The translations under genes and the position numbers were made by a program. Shown here one piece after another: positions 24,271-33,150 of a stretch of 64,000 nucleotides of DNA; position 1 is the stretch's first letter; each line of letters starts with the position of its first letter. Under the pieces are notes generated by a model. The model was given only the letters and a program-made list of their open reading frames with translations, ran no database searches and was not told where the DNA came from. The stretch lies in NCBI RefSeq assembly GCF_004167665.1, contig NZ_SEWE01000003.1, positions 141,135 to 205,134 of the forward strand, read 5' to 3'. This DNA is from Hymenobacter persicinus (lineage in GTDB: Bacteria > Bacteroidota > Bacteroidia > Cytophagales > Hymenobacteraceae).

Positions 24271-26251
24271 TATTCCCGAAGAATATTCTATTCGTGACTT
24301 ATTTGGCTCCGGCCACTACGTCATCCCCCTCTACCAGCGCAACTACGCTTGGACGGAGCAGGAAGTGCTCCAGCTAATTCAGGACGTTGCGGATTACGCG
24401 CTCAATAAGCCAGATACCCGGTATCGTATTGGGACGCTCATTGCCTATGAGCGGGAGAGCGAACAAGGCATCGTGCGCGAAACCATCGACGGGCAGCAGA
24501 GGCTAACCACGCTCAACATTCTATTGTGCGCGTTGAAGCGCGAATACGCTGATAAATTGTCGAAGCAGCAGCTGGACCAGCTAACAACTCGCTTCCAGCT
24601 CAACCTGCAATACGACAGCCGGCCCTCGTCCACGGAGACGCTACGCGTACTCTTCCAAGAAGGCTCCCTGCGCTTTTCTTCGGACAAGACCTATAACACC
24701 GAAATCAGGCAAGCCTACGAAGTGGCTATACGAAGTCTGCGCCATCTCCCAGCCGAAAAGGGAATTTCGGTGAGCCAGTTCTTTGGCTACTTGCTCGACA
24801 ACGTTTCCATCCTGTTCGTGACGGTGCCCCCCGACACCGATTTGAACCACTACTTCGAGATTATGAACAGCCGGGGGGAGCAGCTCGAAAAACACGAAGT
24901 GCTCAAGGCTCAGCTGCTCAATGTGCTGCGAGAAGACAATCAGGCCAGCCATTGCTTTAACCGAATTTGGGAGGCCTGCTCCTACATGGAGCGCTACGTA
25001 CAGTACGGGTTCGAGCCCAATGTGCGCAACGTGCTTTTCGGCGAGGATTGGAGCCTGCTGCGGGCTAAAGACTTTGCTGACGTGGCTGAAAAACTCCATA
25101 ATGGCCAAGTGCCTGGTTCGCACCTCGACGAGTACGACCTCGACACCATCCTTAGTGAGCGTACACCTGCGCTCCAAAACAGCGCCGCGAAGTCCGATAG
25201 CGACGACGCCTCGCGTTTTACGGCCGTCATCAACTTTCCTAATTTCCTGCTGCACATCCTGCGGATACAGGTAGCCGATGAAGCGCGGCGTACAAATGAG
25301 GCTGTTGACGTGCAAAGCCAAGTCAGGCTGGACGATAAGGATTTGCTGAACGCGTTTAATGCCCAACTCAACAAGGCTCCGGATCAGCAGAAATTCGTTC
25401 GGGATTTTGCTTACAACCTACTCCGCGGCCGCAATCTGTTGGACACATTCGTGCTGAAGCGCGAATACGACAACACAGGGGATGGTTGGAGCCTGAAGGC
25501 AATGAAAAAGAGCTCGTCGGCATCGGCGTACTATACTGGTACCTTCGGCGACGATGAAACGGGCCTGAACCGGGAGGTGCTGATGCTGCTGGCCATGTTC
25601 CATGTGTCGAACCCCACTCAGATTTATAAACACTGGTTAAGCGGGGCGCTCAACTACCTGTTTGCTCAGGAGCGGGTCACGGCCCAGCAGTACCGTAACT
25701 ACCTACAGCGGCTGGCCAACGGCTTCCTGTTCAACCGCTACCTGACGGATGCCAAGCAGGACTATTACGAAATGATTTTCACGCCCTATGGATTGAACCG
25801 GCAGCCAACTCTGAACGAGGAGCTGCTGCATCAGGGCACGGGAGTGGAGAATTTCGTTTTCAACTACCTGGATTTTCTGCTCTGGAAGCGAGACCAAAAG
25901 CAAGTCTTCGAGTTCACTTTCCGCAGCTCGGTTGAGCATTATTTCCCCCAGCATCCGGTTGGCGCTGAGGAACTGGATGGACGGTATTTGCACCACTTTG
26001 GCAACCTCTGTCTAATCAGCTCCGCCAAGAACTCTCTCCTGCGTAATCATTTGCCGTGGGCCAAGAGACAGCATTATAACCACGTCAAGTCCGACAGTCT
26101 CAAACAGCGCCTGATGATGGATTTGACCACTGAGAATAGTGACTGGAACGTCGAGGCCATCAAGGCCCATGGCCAGGCTATGAAGGACCTACTTTTAGCT
26201 CAGAGGCCCGGAGAAGGTATTTCACTTGCCGTACTAACAACGCTGTTATAA
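24257..26251 (+). CDS. DUF262-DUF1524 (GmrSD-like) protein between hsdS and hsdR
   Basis: This 664-aa protein has both halves of a GmrSD-type modification-dependent nuclease. The DUF262 half includes VIPLYQRNYAW near residues 22-32, DGQQRLTT near 78-85 and HYFEIMNSRGEQLEKHEVLK. The C-terminal DUF1524 half has VEHYFPQHPVG near residue 558 and HHFGNLCLISSAKNSLLRNH about 20 residues later, the His/Asn pattern of an HNH-fold nuclease. It overlaps the preceding DUF262 gene by 14 bases and hsdR starts two bases after its stop, so all five genes form one operon. GmrSD proteins cut modified phage DNA, which would complement a type I system that cuts unmodified DNA; that link is inferred. Confidence 0.88.
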   Translation: MKSASIPEEYSIRDLFGSGHYVIPLYQRNYAWTEQEVLQLIQDVADYALNKPDTRYRIGTLIAYERESEQGIVRETIDGQQRLTTLNILLCALKREYADKLSKQQLDQLTTRFQLNLQYDSRPSSTETLRVLFQEGSLRFSSDKTYNTEIRQAYEVAIRSLRHLPAEKGISVSQFFGYLLDNVSILFVTVPPDTDLNHYFEIMNSRGEQLEKHEVLKAQLLNVLREDNQASHCFNRIWEACSYMERYVQYGFEPNVRNVLFGEDWSLLRAKDFADVAEKLHNGQVPGSHLDEYDLDTILSERTPALQNSAAKSDSDDASRFTAVINFPNFLLHILRIQVADEARRTNEAVDVQSQVRLDDKDLLNAFNAQLNKAPDQQKFVRDFAYNLLRGRNLLDTFVLKREYDNTGDGWSLKAMKKSSSASAYYTGTFGDDETGLNREVLMLLAMFHVSNPTQIYKHWLSGALNYLFAQERVTAQQYRNYLQRLANGFLFNRYLTDAKQDYYEMIFTPYGLNRQPTLNEELLHQGTGVENFVFNYLDFLLWKRDQKQVFEFTFRSSVEHYFPQHPVGAEELDGRYLHHFGNLCLISSAKNSLLRNHLPWAKRQHYNHVKSDSLKQRLMMDLTTENSDWNVEAIKAHGQAMKDLLLAQRPGEGISLAVLTTLL

Positions 26252-26252
26252 T

Positions 26253-29200
26253 ATGCCTACCCTTACTAACGAACAAGCATTAGAAGCCGCAATTCAGAAA
26301 CGGCTGACCGGAACCTGCCTGGAAGAACTGGCCAATCCTGCTCTACCGGCCTTGGTAGAGGAGCAAACTGAGGCATACCGGGGGGGTGACGGCTATTACA
26401 TTGGCTTCGCAACTGATTTCGATGCCCGCTATGCCATCGACCAGCGGCGCTTCTGGCATTTTCTGGAGGCCACACAGGGCAAAGAACTGGACAAGCTTCG
26501 CCAGCAATCTGACTGGAAGCTCAAAATACTGGAACGGCTGGACCGGCTCATCAAGAAGTACGGGCTGCTGCGCGTGCTGCGCAAGGGCTTGGAAGTAGAC
26601 GATGCTCACTTCACCCTGTTCTACCCGCTTCCGTTGGCCTCGAGCAGCCAGCAAATCAAGGACTCCTTCAACACCAATGAGTTCAGCGCCATGCGCCAAG
26701 TGCGCTACAGTCTGGCCAACAAGGGAGAGGAAATAGACTTGGTGCTCTTCGTCAATGGCTTGCCCTTCAGCACGCTGGAACTCAAAAATGCCTGGACGGG
26801 TCAGACCGCCAAGGTGAACGGGCAAAACCAGTACCGGTACGAGCGCGACGCGCAGCAACCACTGCTGCAGTTTGGCCGCTGCCTGGTGCACTTCGTCGTG
26901 GACACGGATGAGGTATACATGACGACCCGCCTGGACGGCGCCAAAACCTTCTTCCTGCCATTCAATAAAGGGTACAACCACGGCAAAGGCAATCCACCCC
27001 ATCCCTTCGGCCACCGCACCACCTATCTGTGGGAGGAAGTCCTGACGCGCCACAGCGTGGCCAACATCCTGCAGCATTTTGTGCGACTCGACGGACGCGA
27101 CACCGATCAACTCAGCAAGCGCACCCTGTATTTTCCCCGCTACCACCAGTTGCAGGTGGTGAGGAAGCTGGTCGAACATGCATCCAACCACGGAGTCGGA
27201 CAGCGTTACCTGATTCAGCATTCGGCGGGCTCGGGCAAGTCCAACTCCATTACCTGGGCCGCTTACCAGCTTATCGAAACCTACCCGCAGCACACGCAGG
27301 TAGCCGGGGGTAGGGGAGTTGCCAACCCACTGTTCGATTCGGTGATAGTAGTCACAGACCGCCGCTTGCTCGACAAGCAGCTGCGCGAAAACATCAAAGA
27401 CTTCTCCGAGGTCAAGAATGTGGTGGCTCCGGCGCACTCGTCCCGCGAGCTGAAGGATGCGCTGGAGCAGGGCAAGCGCATCATCATCACCACGATTCAG
27501 AAGTTTCCCTTCATCGTCGACGGTATTGCTGACCTGAGCGAGAAGCGGTTTGCCGTCATCATCGATGAGGCCCACAGCTCGCAGGGTGGCTCCACTGCCG
27601 ATAAGATGAACCAGGCAATGGGCAGTGCCAGTGAGGAAGATGCAGATGCCGCCGATCCTCAGGACTTGATTTTGTCCGCGATGCAAGCCCGCAAGATGCG
27701 GGGCAATGCCTCTTATTTGGCCTTTACGGCTACCCCCAAGAATGCCACGCTCGAGAAATTCGGTATAAAGGGCGAGGACGGCAAATTCCGCCCGTTCCAC
27801 TTGTATTCGATGAAGCAAGCAATTGAGGAAGGCTTCATTCTTGATGTAGTGGCCAACTACACTACCTACAAGAGCTACTACGAGATTCAAAAATCCATAG
27901 CGGAAAACCCTCTCTTCGATACTACAAAGGCACAGAAAAAGCTTCGTGCCTTCGTCGAGCGTCATCCAGAAACCATTGCTACCAAGACCGAGATAATGCT
28001 CGACCACTTTCTGAGCAGCGTGGTGAATACCAAAAAGCTGAAGGGCAAAGCCAAAGGCATGGTCGTCACCCAGAACATTGAAGCGGCCATCCGGTACTAT
28101 CAAGCCCTGCGCACTCAACTCCATCACCGCGGCCACCCTTTCCGGATTGCCATTGCCTTCTCCGGAAAAAAGAAAGTGGACGGCATTGAGCACACCGAAG
28201 ACTCGCTCAACGACTTCCCGGAAAGCCTGGATACCGCCAAGCCCACCGACCCTGGCTATATAACGGACCGCATAGCCAGGTTTTTCGACCACGACGAGTT
28301 CCGCCTGCTGGTGGTAGCCAACAAATACCTCACGGGTTTCGACCAGCCCAAGCTCTCGGCTATGTACGTGGACAAAAAGCTGTTGGGCGTGTTAGCCGTT
28401 CAGGCCCTCTCCCGTCTGAATCGGTCGGCAAACAAGCTGGGTAAGAAAACGGAGGATCTATTTGTACTTGATTTCTGGAATTCGACTGAAGACATCAAGA
28501 AGTCATTTGACGATTTCTATACTGCCACCACTCTAAGTCAGGCCACAAACGTTAACGTTCTACACGAGCTGAAAAGTAACCTGGATGACGTGGGCGTCTA
28601 TGAGTGGAATGAGGTCGTAGATTTTGCCGATAGGTACTTTTTGGGCAAAGATGCCGATACCGAACTAAGCCCTATTCTGCAGCTGGCAGAAGACCGTTTC
28701 AGCCATGAACTCAGCTTAGAGGAGAATCAGAAAGTTGACTTCAAGATCAAGGCCAAGCAGTTCGTCAAGATTTACGGACAACTGGCTTCCATTATGCCGT
28801 TCAACGTGGTCAAGTGGGAGCAATTGTTCTGGTTCCTGAAGTTCCTGATTCCTCGCCTTAAGCTTCAAGACCCCAACCAAGACACGCTGGATGCGCTGAT
28901 GGACTCGGTTGACCTAGCCACTTATGGCTTAGAGCGAGTTAAGCTTAATGCAGCCATTGGGTTAGACGATTCCGAAACAGAACTTGATCCGCAGAACCCA
29001 AACCCCCGCGGAGCCCATGATCCGGACTCTGAGAAGGATTTGCTTGATTTGATAATCAAAGCTTTCAATGAGCGTTGGTTTCAAGGCTGGGAAGCCACGC
29101 CTGAAGACCAGCGGGTCAAGTTTCTGAATATCGTCCGCGGTATGCAGGCACACCCTGACTTCAAGGCTAAATTTCAGGACAACCCAGACAATCAAACCCG

Positions 29201-29342
29201 AGAAATGACCTTTGACCGCATATTCGATGAGGTAATCAACAGTCAGCGTCGAACAGAACTAGACCTCTACAAGATGCTGTCTAAGGATGACTCCTTCAAG
29301 CATGCTTTTGTAGAGACCATAAAACGGCTTTTAGCCGCTTAG
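26253..29342 (+). CDS. hsdR: Type I restriction endonuclease subunit HsdR
   Basis: HsdR translocates and cuts DNA when the HsdM/HsdS complex meets an unmodified site. The 1029-aa protein has the N-terminal PD-(D/E)XK nuclease (Asp near 162, ELK at about 176-178, in IDLVLFVNG and STLELKN), then the SF2 motor with Walker A HSAGSGKS near 323-330 and DEAH (IIDEAHSSQGGS) near 437, then helicase motifs including VVANKYLTGFDQP and ALSRLNRS. The C-terminal helical region contacts HsdM. It starts two bases after the DUF262-DUF1524 stop and is the last gene of the operon. Length and motifs are complete. Confidence 0.96.
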   Translation: MPTLTNEQALEAAIQKRLTGTCLEELANPALPALVEEQTEAYRGGDGYYIGFATDFDARYAIDQRRFWHFLEATQGKELDKLRQQSDWKLKILERLDRLIKKYGLLRVLRKGLEVDDAHFTLFYPLPLASSSQQIKDSFNTNEFSAMRQVRYSLANKGEEIDLVLFVNGLPFSTLELKNAWTGQTAKVNGQNQYRYERDAQQPLLQFGRCLVHFVVDTDEVYMTTRLDGAKTFFLPFNKGYNHGKGNPPHPFGHRTTYLWEEVLTRHSVANILQHFVRLDGRDTDQLSKRTLYFPRYHQLQVVRKLVEHASNHGVGQRYLIQHSAGSGKSNSITWAAYQLIETYPQHTQVAGGRGVANPLFDSVIVVTDRRLLDKQLRENIKDFSEVKNVVAPAHSSRELKDALEQGKRIIITTIQKFPFIVDGIADLSEKRFAVIIDEAHSSQGGSTADKMNQAMGSASEEDADAADPQDLILSAMQARKMRGNASYLAFTATPKNATLEKFGIKGEDGKFRPFHLYSMKQAIEEGFILDVVANYTTYKSYYEIQKSIAENPLFDTTKAQKKLRAFVERHPETIATKTEIMLDHFLSSVVNTKKLKGKAKGMVVTQNIEAAIRYYQALRTQLHHRGHPFRIAIAFSGKKKVDGIEHTEDSLNDFPESLDTAKPTDPGYITDRIARFFDHDEFRLLVVANKYLTGFDQPKLSAMYVDKKLLGVLAVQALSRLNRSANKLGKKTEDLFVLDFWNSTEDIKKSFDDFYTATTLSQATNVNVLHELKSNLDDVGVYEWNEVVDFADRYFLGKDADTELSPILQLAEDRFSHELSLEENQKVDFKIKAKQFVKIYGQLASIMPFNVVKWEQLFWFLKFLIPRLKLQDPNQDTLDALMDSVDLATYGLERVKLNAAIGLDDSETELDPQNPNPRGAHDPDSEKDLLDLIIKAFNERWFQGWEATPEDQRVKFLNIVRGMQAHPDFKAKFQDNPDNQTREMTFDRIFDEVINSQRRTELDLYKMLSKDDSFKHAFVETIKRLLAA

Positions 29343-29412
29343 TAAGCCCGACAGCAACAAGCCGCTGTCTATACATTAGCAATCCATAAATACAGCAGTT
29401 TTCCAACACTTC

Positions 29413-30774
29413 ATGCAGGACCTTTACATTGCCCCTTCCGTTATCGAAGACGAATCCAATGCGGACGAAAGTCAGCACGAAGTCTTGGATGTAAAAGCCG
29501 ATGAGCGCAAAATCATTTGGCAGGCCAAAGACTTCTCCATCCGCGAGTTTGCCAGCATGACTGCAGACGGAGAACTTGTGCTGCAACCCGAGTACCAGCG
29601 CAATTTTGTGGCCTCAGCTGCTATTTCTAGTCGCTTAATTGAAAGCGTGCTTATGGACGTGCCTATTCCGGTTATTTACCTTGCTCAGGAGCGCGATGGC
29701 ACTTATTCTGTAATAGATGGTCAGCAGCGTCTTACCTCCTTTCTATCCTTTGTTGATGGCAAGTATCCCAACGGTGATGAATTCAAACTCACCGGCCTAA
29801 CTGTTCTCACCGAGCTGAACCGGCTTACTTTTTCGCAGCTCTCTAGAGAGCTGCAGACGAAGATTCGTACCACCACCATTCACTCCATCATCATCAAGAA
29901 GGAGTCGAACGAAGACATAAAGTTTGAGATTTTCGAACGCCTCAACACGGGTTCTACAAAGCTCAACGAGGATGAGATTCGGAACACGGTGTACCGCGGC
30001 GCTTATATTAAGCTCTTGGCCGAATTAGCTGACGAACCGGTATTTCACGAGTTGGTTCGCAAGGAAAACTTCCGAAACCGGATGGTGTACCGCGGCATGA
30101 TTCTTCGCTTCCTCGCGGTATCGGAGAAGTCGTATCTCAACTACAAGTCTTCCATGATGCAGTTCTGTAATAAGGAGCTGCGCGACAATCAGAACCTGTC
30201 ACCGGCCAAAGCTAAGGAATACAAACAACGGTTCCTGCACTGCTTGGATCTGGTCAAGACGGTTTTCGGCACCAAAGCCTTCCGCCGCTATATTCCCGGT
30301 ACTGAAAATGCGCCCGGCCGCTGGGCCGATGGCCAAATCAACATGGCCTTGTTCGACCTGCAGATGAACGGATTTGTTCACTACTCCAAAAACGATGTGC
30401 TGCGTAACGCCGATTACATCCGCGAGGCAGTGCTGGACATGATGGCCAACAATGCGGAGTTTCAGATGCTCATCGGCTTTAAGACCTCTGATACCGATAA
30501 CGTCAATCGTCGCTTCCGCATGTATTACGATATGCTGGAGAACATCATCACCGACAAAGGCTATAGCCACCGCACGTTCTCACCGCAACTGAAGGAAAAG
30601 CTTTTCAAAGAGAGTCCCGTCTGCGCCATATCCGGCCAGCAAATCCTGGCCATTGAAGATGCGGAAGTAGACCACATCGTCCCTTACAGCAAGGGCGGCC
30701 CTACTACTGCTGAAAACGCTCAGCTAGTGCTGCGCTACTTCAACAGAGCGAAGAATAATAAGGCAGCCCATTAA
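29413..30774 (+). CDS. DUF262 protein with C-terminal HNH nuclease
   Basis: This 453-aa protein is a third, distantly related DUF262 member. The N-terminal half has LQPEYQRNF near 56-64, DGQQRLTSFLSF near 98-109 and EIFERLNTGSTKLNEDEIRN. The C-terminus ends in an HNH nuclease: FKESPVCAISGQQI, VDHIVPYSKGG and NAQLVLRYFNRAKNNK (the last 50 residues). Unlike the DUF262-DUF1524 protein it carries a canonical HNH and is half the length. It lies 70 bp after hsdR on the same strand and may be read through from the operon. Such DUF262-HNH proteins are common in defence islands; activity is inferred. Confidence 0.88.
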   Translation: MQDLYIAPSVIEDESNADESQHEVLDVKADERKIIWQAKDFSIREFASMTADGELVLQPEYQRNFVASAAISSRLIESVLMDVPIPVIYLAQERDGTYSVIDGQQRLTSFLSFVDGKYPNGDEFKLTGLTVLTELNRLTFSQLSRELQTKIRTTTIHSIIIKKESNEDIKFEIFERLNTGSTKLNEDEIRNTVYRGAYIKLLAELADEPVFHELVRKENFRNRMVYRGMILRFLAVSEKSYLNYKSSMMQFCNKELRDNQNLSPAKAKEYKQRFLHCLDLVKTVFGTKAFRRYIPGTENAPGRWADGQINMALFDLQMNGFVHYSKNDVLRNADYIREAVLDMMANNAEFQMLIGFKTSDTDNVNRRFRMYYDMLENIITDKGYSHRTFSPQLKEKLFKESPVCAISGQQILAIEDAEVDHIVPYSKGGPTTAENAQLVLRYFNRAKNNKAAH

Positions 30775-31136
30775 TACCGCCGTATTAGTTCTGCGCCTAT
30801 AAGCGAAGTTAGTAGCCTTATTTACCGTTGCGTACTGAGTGTAAATTTATATTATAGGTGTAGATATAAACATGATGAAGTAGATTTGCGGCAACTTTAG
30901 CTTTAAAAGCTATTTTCTTAGCGAATTAAATGAAAAATATGTTGATTTCAAAGCTTAGATAAGTTGATATAGCTGAGTAAGATTATTTGCACATAATATG
31001 ATGAAGTTTGTATAAGTGTTCTATATTGATGTTTTGAAATAAAAAGTTGATTGCTTATTAATAGGCCTTCGAGAACAAAAGAAAGATTTTTGGATTTCTA
31101 AATCATAGTTTTTTCTTACTGCATAACCAAGTCAAT
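30775..31136. other. AT-rich non-coding block before the Septu-like pair
   Basis: About 360 bp with very low GC and stop codons throughout. Small palindromes are present, for example AATACCGCCGTATT right after the preceding stop and AGCTTTAAAAGCT near 30900. A TAGATTTG -7-like box lies around 30873-30880. No reverse transcriptase or tRNA is found. It may hold the promoter and leader of the Septu-like pair, or a non-coding RNA. Confidence 0.5.
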
Positions 31137-32330
31137 ATGGAAGGATTACTTCATGTGCCACAAGAACTACTTCAACTCAAGCCTATCGCGAATGATGTCA
31201 GTGTGCTGATTGGTGAAAACGGTAGCGGAAAAAGCACTTTGTTGAACAAATTATCCCACTATTTTTTAGAGAACAAAAAAGAAGTAATTGCAATTGCTAA
31301 TTCTATCCACGATAAGTTTGATAGTAAGAGCCGGAGGTTTTATTCGCTGAGAGGTAGGTCGGGACGTAACCATTCAACGAGTGTAATAAAAAAAGCTATG
31401 GCTAATATAGCTAGATCTGATGTATTTATTTTGACAAATTCTATTCGGGCACTTAATTATGTTGGCTTTGATCCTGTAATGGGATTTAAAGTAAATAATA
31501 TAGTTTCTGACTTTGAATTTTTGATTATTGAATATTTTGAAAATTATGATCAAGCTAGGGAAGTAATTACTTTAATTGATAATTACCTCCACGATGCATT
31601 TTATAAAAGGGAATCAGTTTCTTCTAATGGTAATAGAGAAGGGATAATCTGGCTTGAAGAAGGAAGGTTTAGTTATGATCTATATGATAAATATAATTTA
31701 ACCAATTTGTTTATTTGGGAATCTAAACTTAGGTCATTGGGCGTCATTGATGGAATAGAAGTATTCTTGCGAAGAAATGGACAGAACATAACTATGTTAA
31801 ATGCCAGTTCTGGTGAGTTGTCTTTGATTAGCTCAATAGTTTATTTGTCTACTGTTATTACAAATGATTCTGTTATTCTAATTGATGAGCCAGAGAATAG
31901 CTTGCATCCAAAATGGCAAAAAGAATATGTGAAAAACATTTTAGATCTGTTTTATAATTATCAGCCTAAAGTTGTGGTAGCTACGCATTCTCCTCTTATT
32001 GTTAATGGCGCGGAATTATCAGTTAAAGAAACAAAGGTATATAAGGCTGAAGGGGGAGAGTTTTCTTTACAGAACGAAAGCCTTCTAAACGTAGAAGAAA
32101 TATTTTTCAAGTTTTTTGATCTTGCGACGCCTCAAAATAGATTTCTATCTGAGCGGTTAGTTAGGGTGCTTAATGTTTTAGAAAAAAATAGGATGACCTT
32201 AGAAGAATTTCAAAGTTATATAGAAAGAATAAAATCAGAATCCTATGACCCCAAGCAAATAGATGTATTAAACACAATTAAAATCCTTGCTGAAAACATA
32301 AAAAAATTAAACAAAATAAATGAGAACTAA
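31137..32330 (+). CDS. ptuA: Septu-like AAA+ ATPase (PtuA)
   Basis: PtuA is the ATPase of the Septu anti-phage system and partners with an HNH nuclease. The 397-aa protein has Walker A GENGSGKST near residues 26-34, a signature-like SSGELSLISS near 223-232 and Walker B ILIDEPENSLHP near 247-258, then VVVATHSPLIVNG, as in SMC/OLD-type ATPases. The frame extends upstream without an ATG, so a start in the AT-rich leader is possible. It overlaps the HNH gene by 11 bases. The gene is very AT-rich compared with the element. A retron-type reverse transcriptase is absent. Assignment to Septu is by gene pairing. Confidence 0.82.
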   Translation: MEGLLHVPQELLQLKPIANDVSVLIGENGSGKSTLLNKLSHYFLENKKEVIAIANSIHDKFDSKSRRFYSLRGRSGRNHSTSVIKKAMANIARSDVFILTNSIRALNYVGFDPVMGFKVNNIVSDFEFLIIEYFENYDQAREVITLIDNYLHDAFYKRESVSSNGNREGIIWLEEGRFSYDLYDKYNLTNLFIWESKLRSLGVIDGIEVFLRRNGQNITMLNASSGELSLISSIVYLSTVITNDSVILIDEPENSLHPKWQKEYVKNILDLFYNYQPKVVVATHSPLIVNGAELSVKETKVYKAEGGEFSLQNESLLNVEEIFFKFFDLATPQNRFLSERLVRVLNVLEKNRMTLEEFQSYIERIKSESYDPKQIDVLNTIKILAENIKKLNKINEN

Positions 32331-32958
32331 TTCGATTAAATCGGTTTCAAGCCAAGTTGATATAGATAACGTGCTTAAAGCGATTAGTGAAGGTGGTGAT
32401 ATTTGGAATAATAAGCTTTTGTCAGGGTTTAAAGCTGGGTTTAAATCTTACTATCGTAATTTAAATAAAGAGCAGTGTTGTTATTGTAAAAGAGATACTC
32501 AAGATGAATTTAATATGGTTCTAGATATTGAGCATATTTTGCCTAAATCAAAATACAGACAATTTATGTTTACAAAAATAAACCTAAGTGTATCGTGTAA
32601 GCGTTGTAATATGGTTATAAAGCGCGAAGACATAAGTTTCGTTAAACATGCAAAGAAGGTTAATACTAGATATCACAAAAGCAGCCAGTATAAATTTATT
32701 CACCCTAATCTTGATAAATATTTTGAACATATACAGTATATTTGTTTTATAGTGAATGATGAAAAAATTAAAAAATATGTTGTTGTAGAATCTAGTAGTA
32801 AAGGAGCGTATACTTACGATTATTTTGATTTAATGAAATTAGAAATAGATTCAATAAGCAAAGCTCAGGGTGTTCAAAGTGTTAATAATAATTTTGTAAT
32901 GCCAGGTGATGAAAATATAAAAAAAATTTTGAATATTCTGAACCCACAAGGTATATGA
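32320..32958 (+). CDS. ptuB: Septu-like HNH endonuclease (PtuB)
   Basis: This 212-aa protein carries an HNH domain with a zinc ribbon: CCYCKR (Cys53, 54 and 56), DIEHILPKS near 69-77 (the His-metal core) and SCKRCN (Cys93 and Cys96). It begins inside the last codons of the ATPase gene, an 11-base overlap typical of translationally coupled PtuA-PtuB. It would be the effector that cuts DNA or RNA of infected cells when released or activated by the ATPase. The C-terminal half is AT-rich, Lys-rich and of unknown structure. The intergenic stretch to 33150 holds nothing recognised. Confidence 0.82.
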   Translation: MRTNSIKSVSSQVDIDNVLKAISEGGDIWNNKLLSGFKAGFKSYYRNLNKEQCCYCKRDTQDEFNMVLDIEHILPKSKYRQFMFTKINLSVSCKRCNMVIKREDISFVKHAKKVNTRYHKSSQYKFIHPNLDKYFEHIQYICFIVNDEKIKKYVVVESSSKGAYTYDYFDLMKLEIDSISKAQGVQSVNNNFVMPGDENIKKILNILNPQGI

Positions 32959-33150
32959 TATAATGTTTTGCAATTTGGGCACGTGTATAATAAATATTGT
33001 GTAAGGTATAGCTTTATGGGGCTGTTATCATTGCTCAAAATTATTTTATGGATTGTTGATGACACATGTAAATTTATGCAGGTATAGCAGAGCTACAATA
33101 CATGCAGTCACCTTGCCTGAGCCACTGCCGATTCTGGTATGCATAATAAA

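Noticed and set aside
26343..28292. Minus-strand ORF of about 650 aa opposite hsdR
   Set aside because: It is antisense to the clear HsdR motifs and has no recognisable domain; it is a GC-driven shadow.
30775..32958. Retron-Septu
   Set aside because: No reverse transcriptase is present in the island; only the ATPase and HNH genes are seen.
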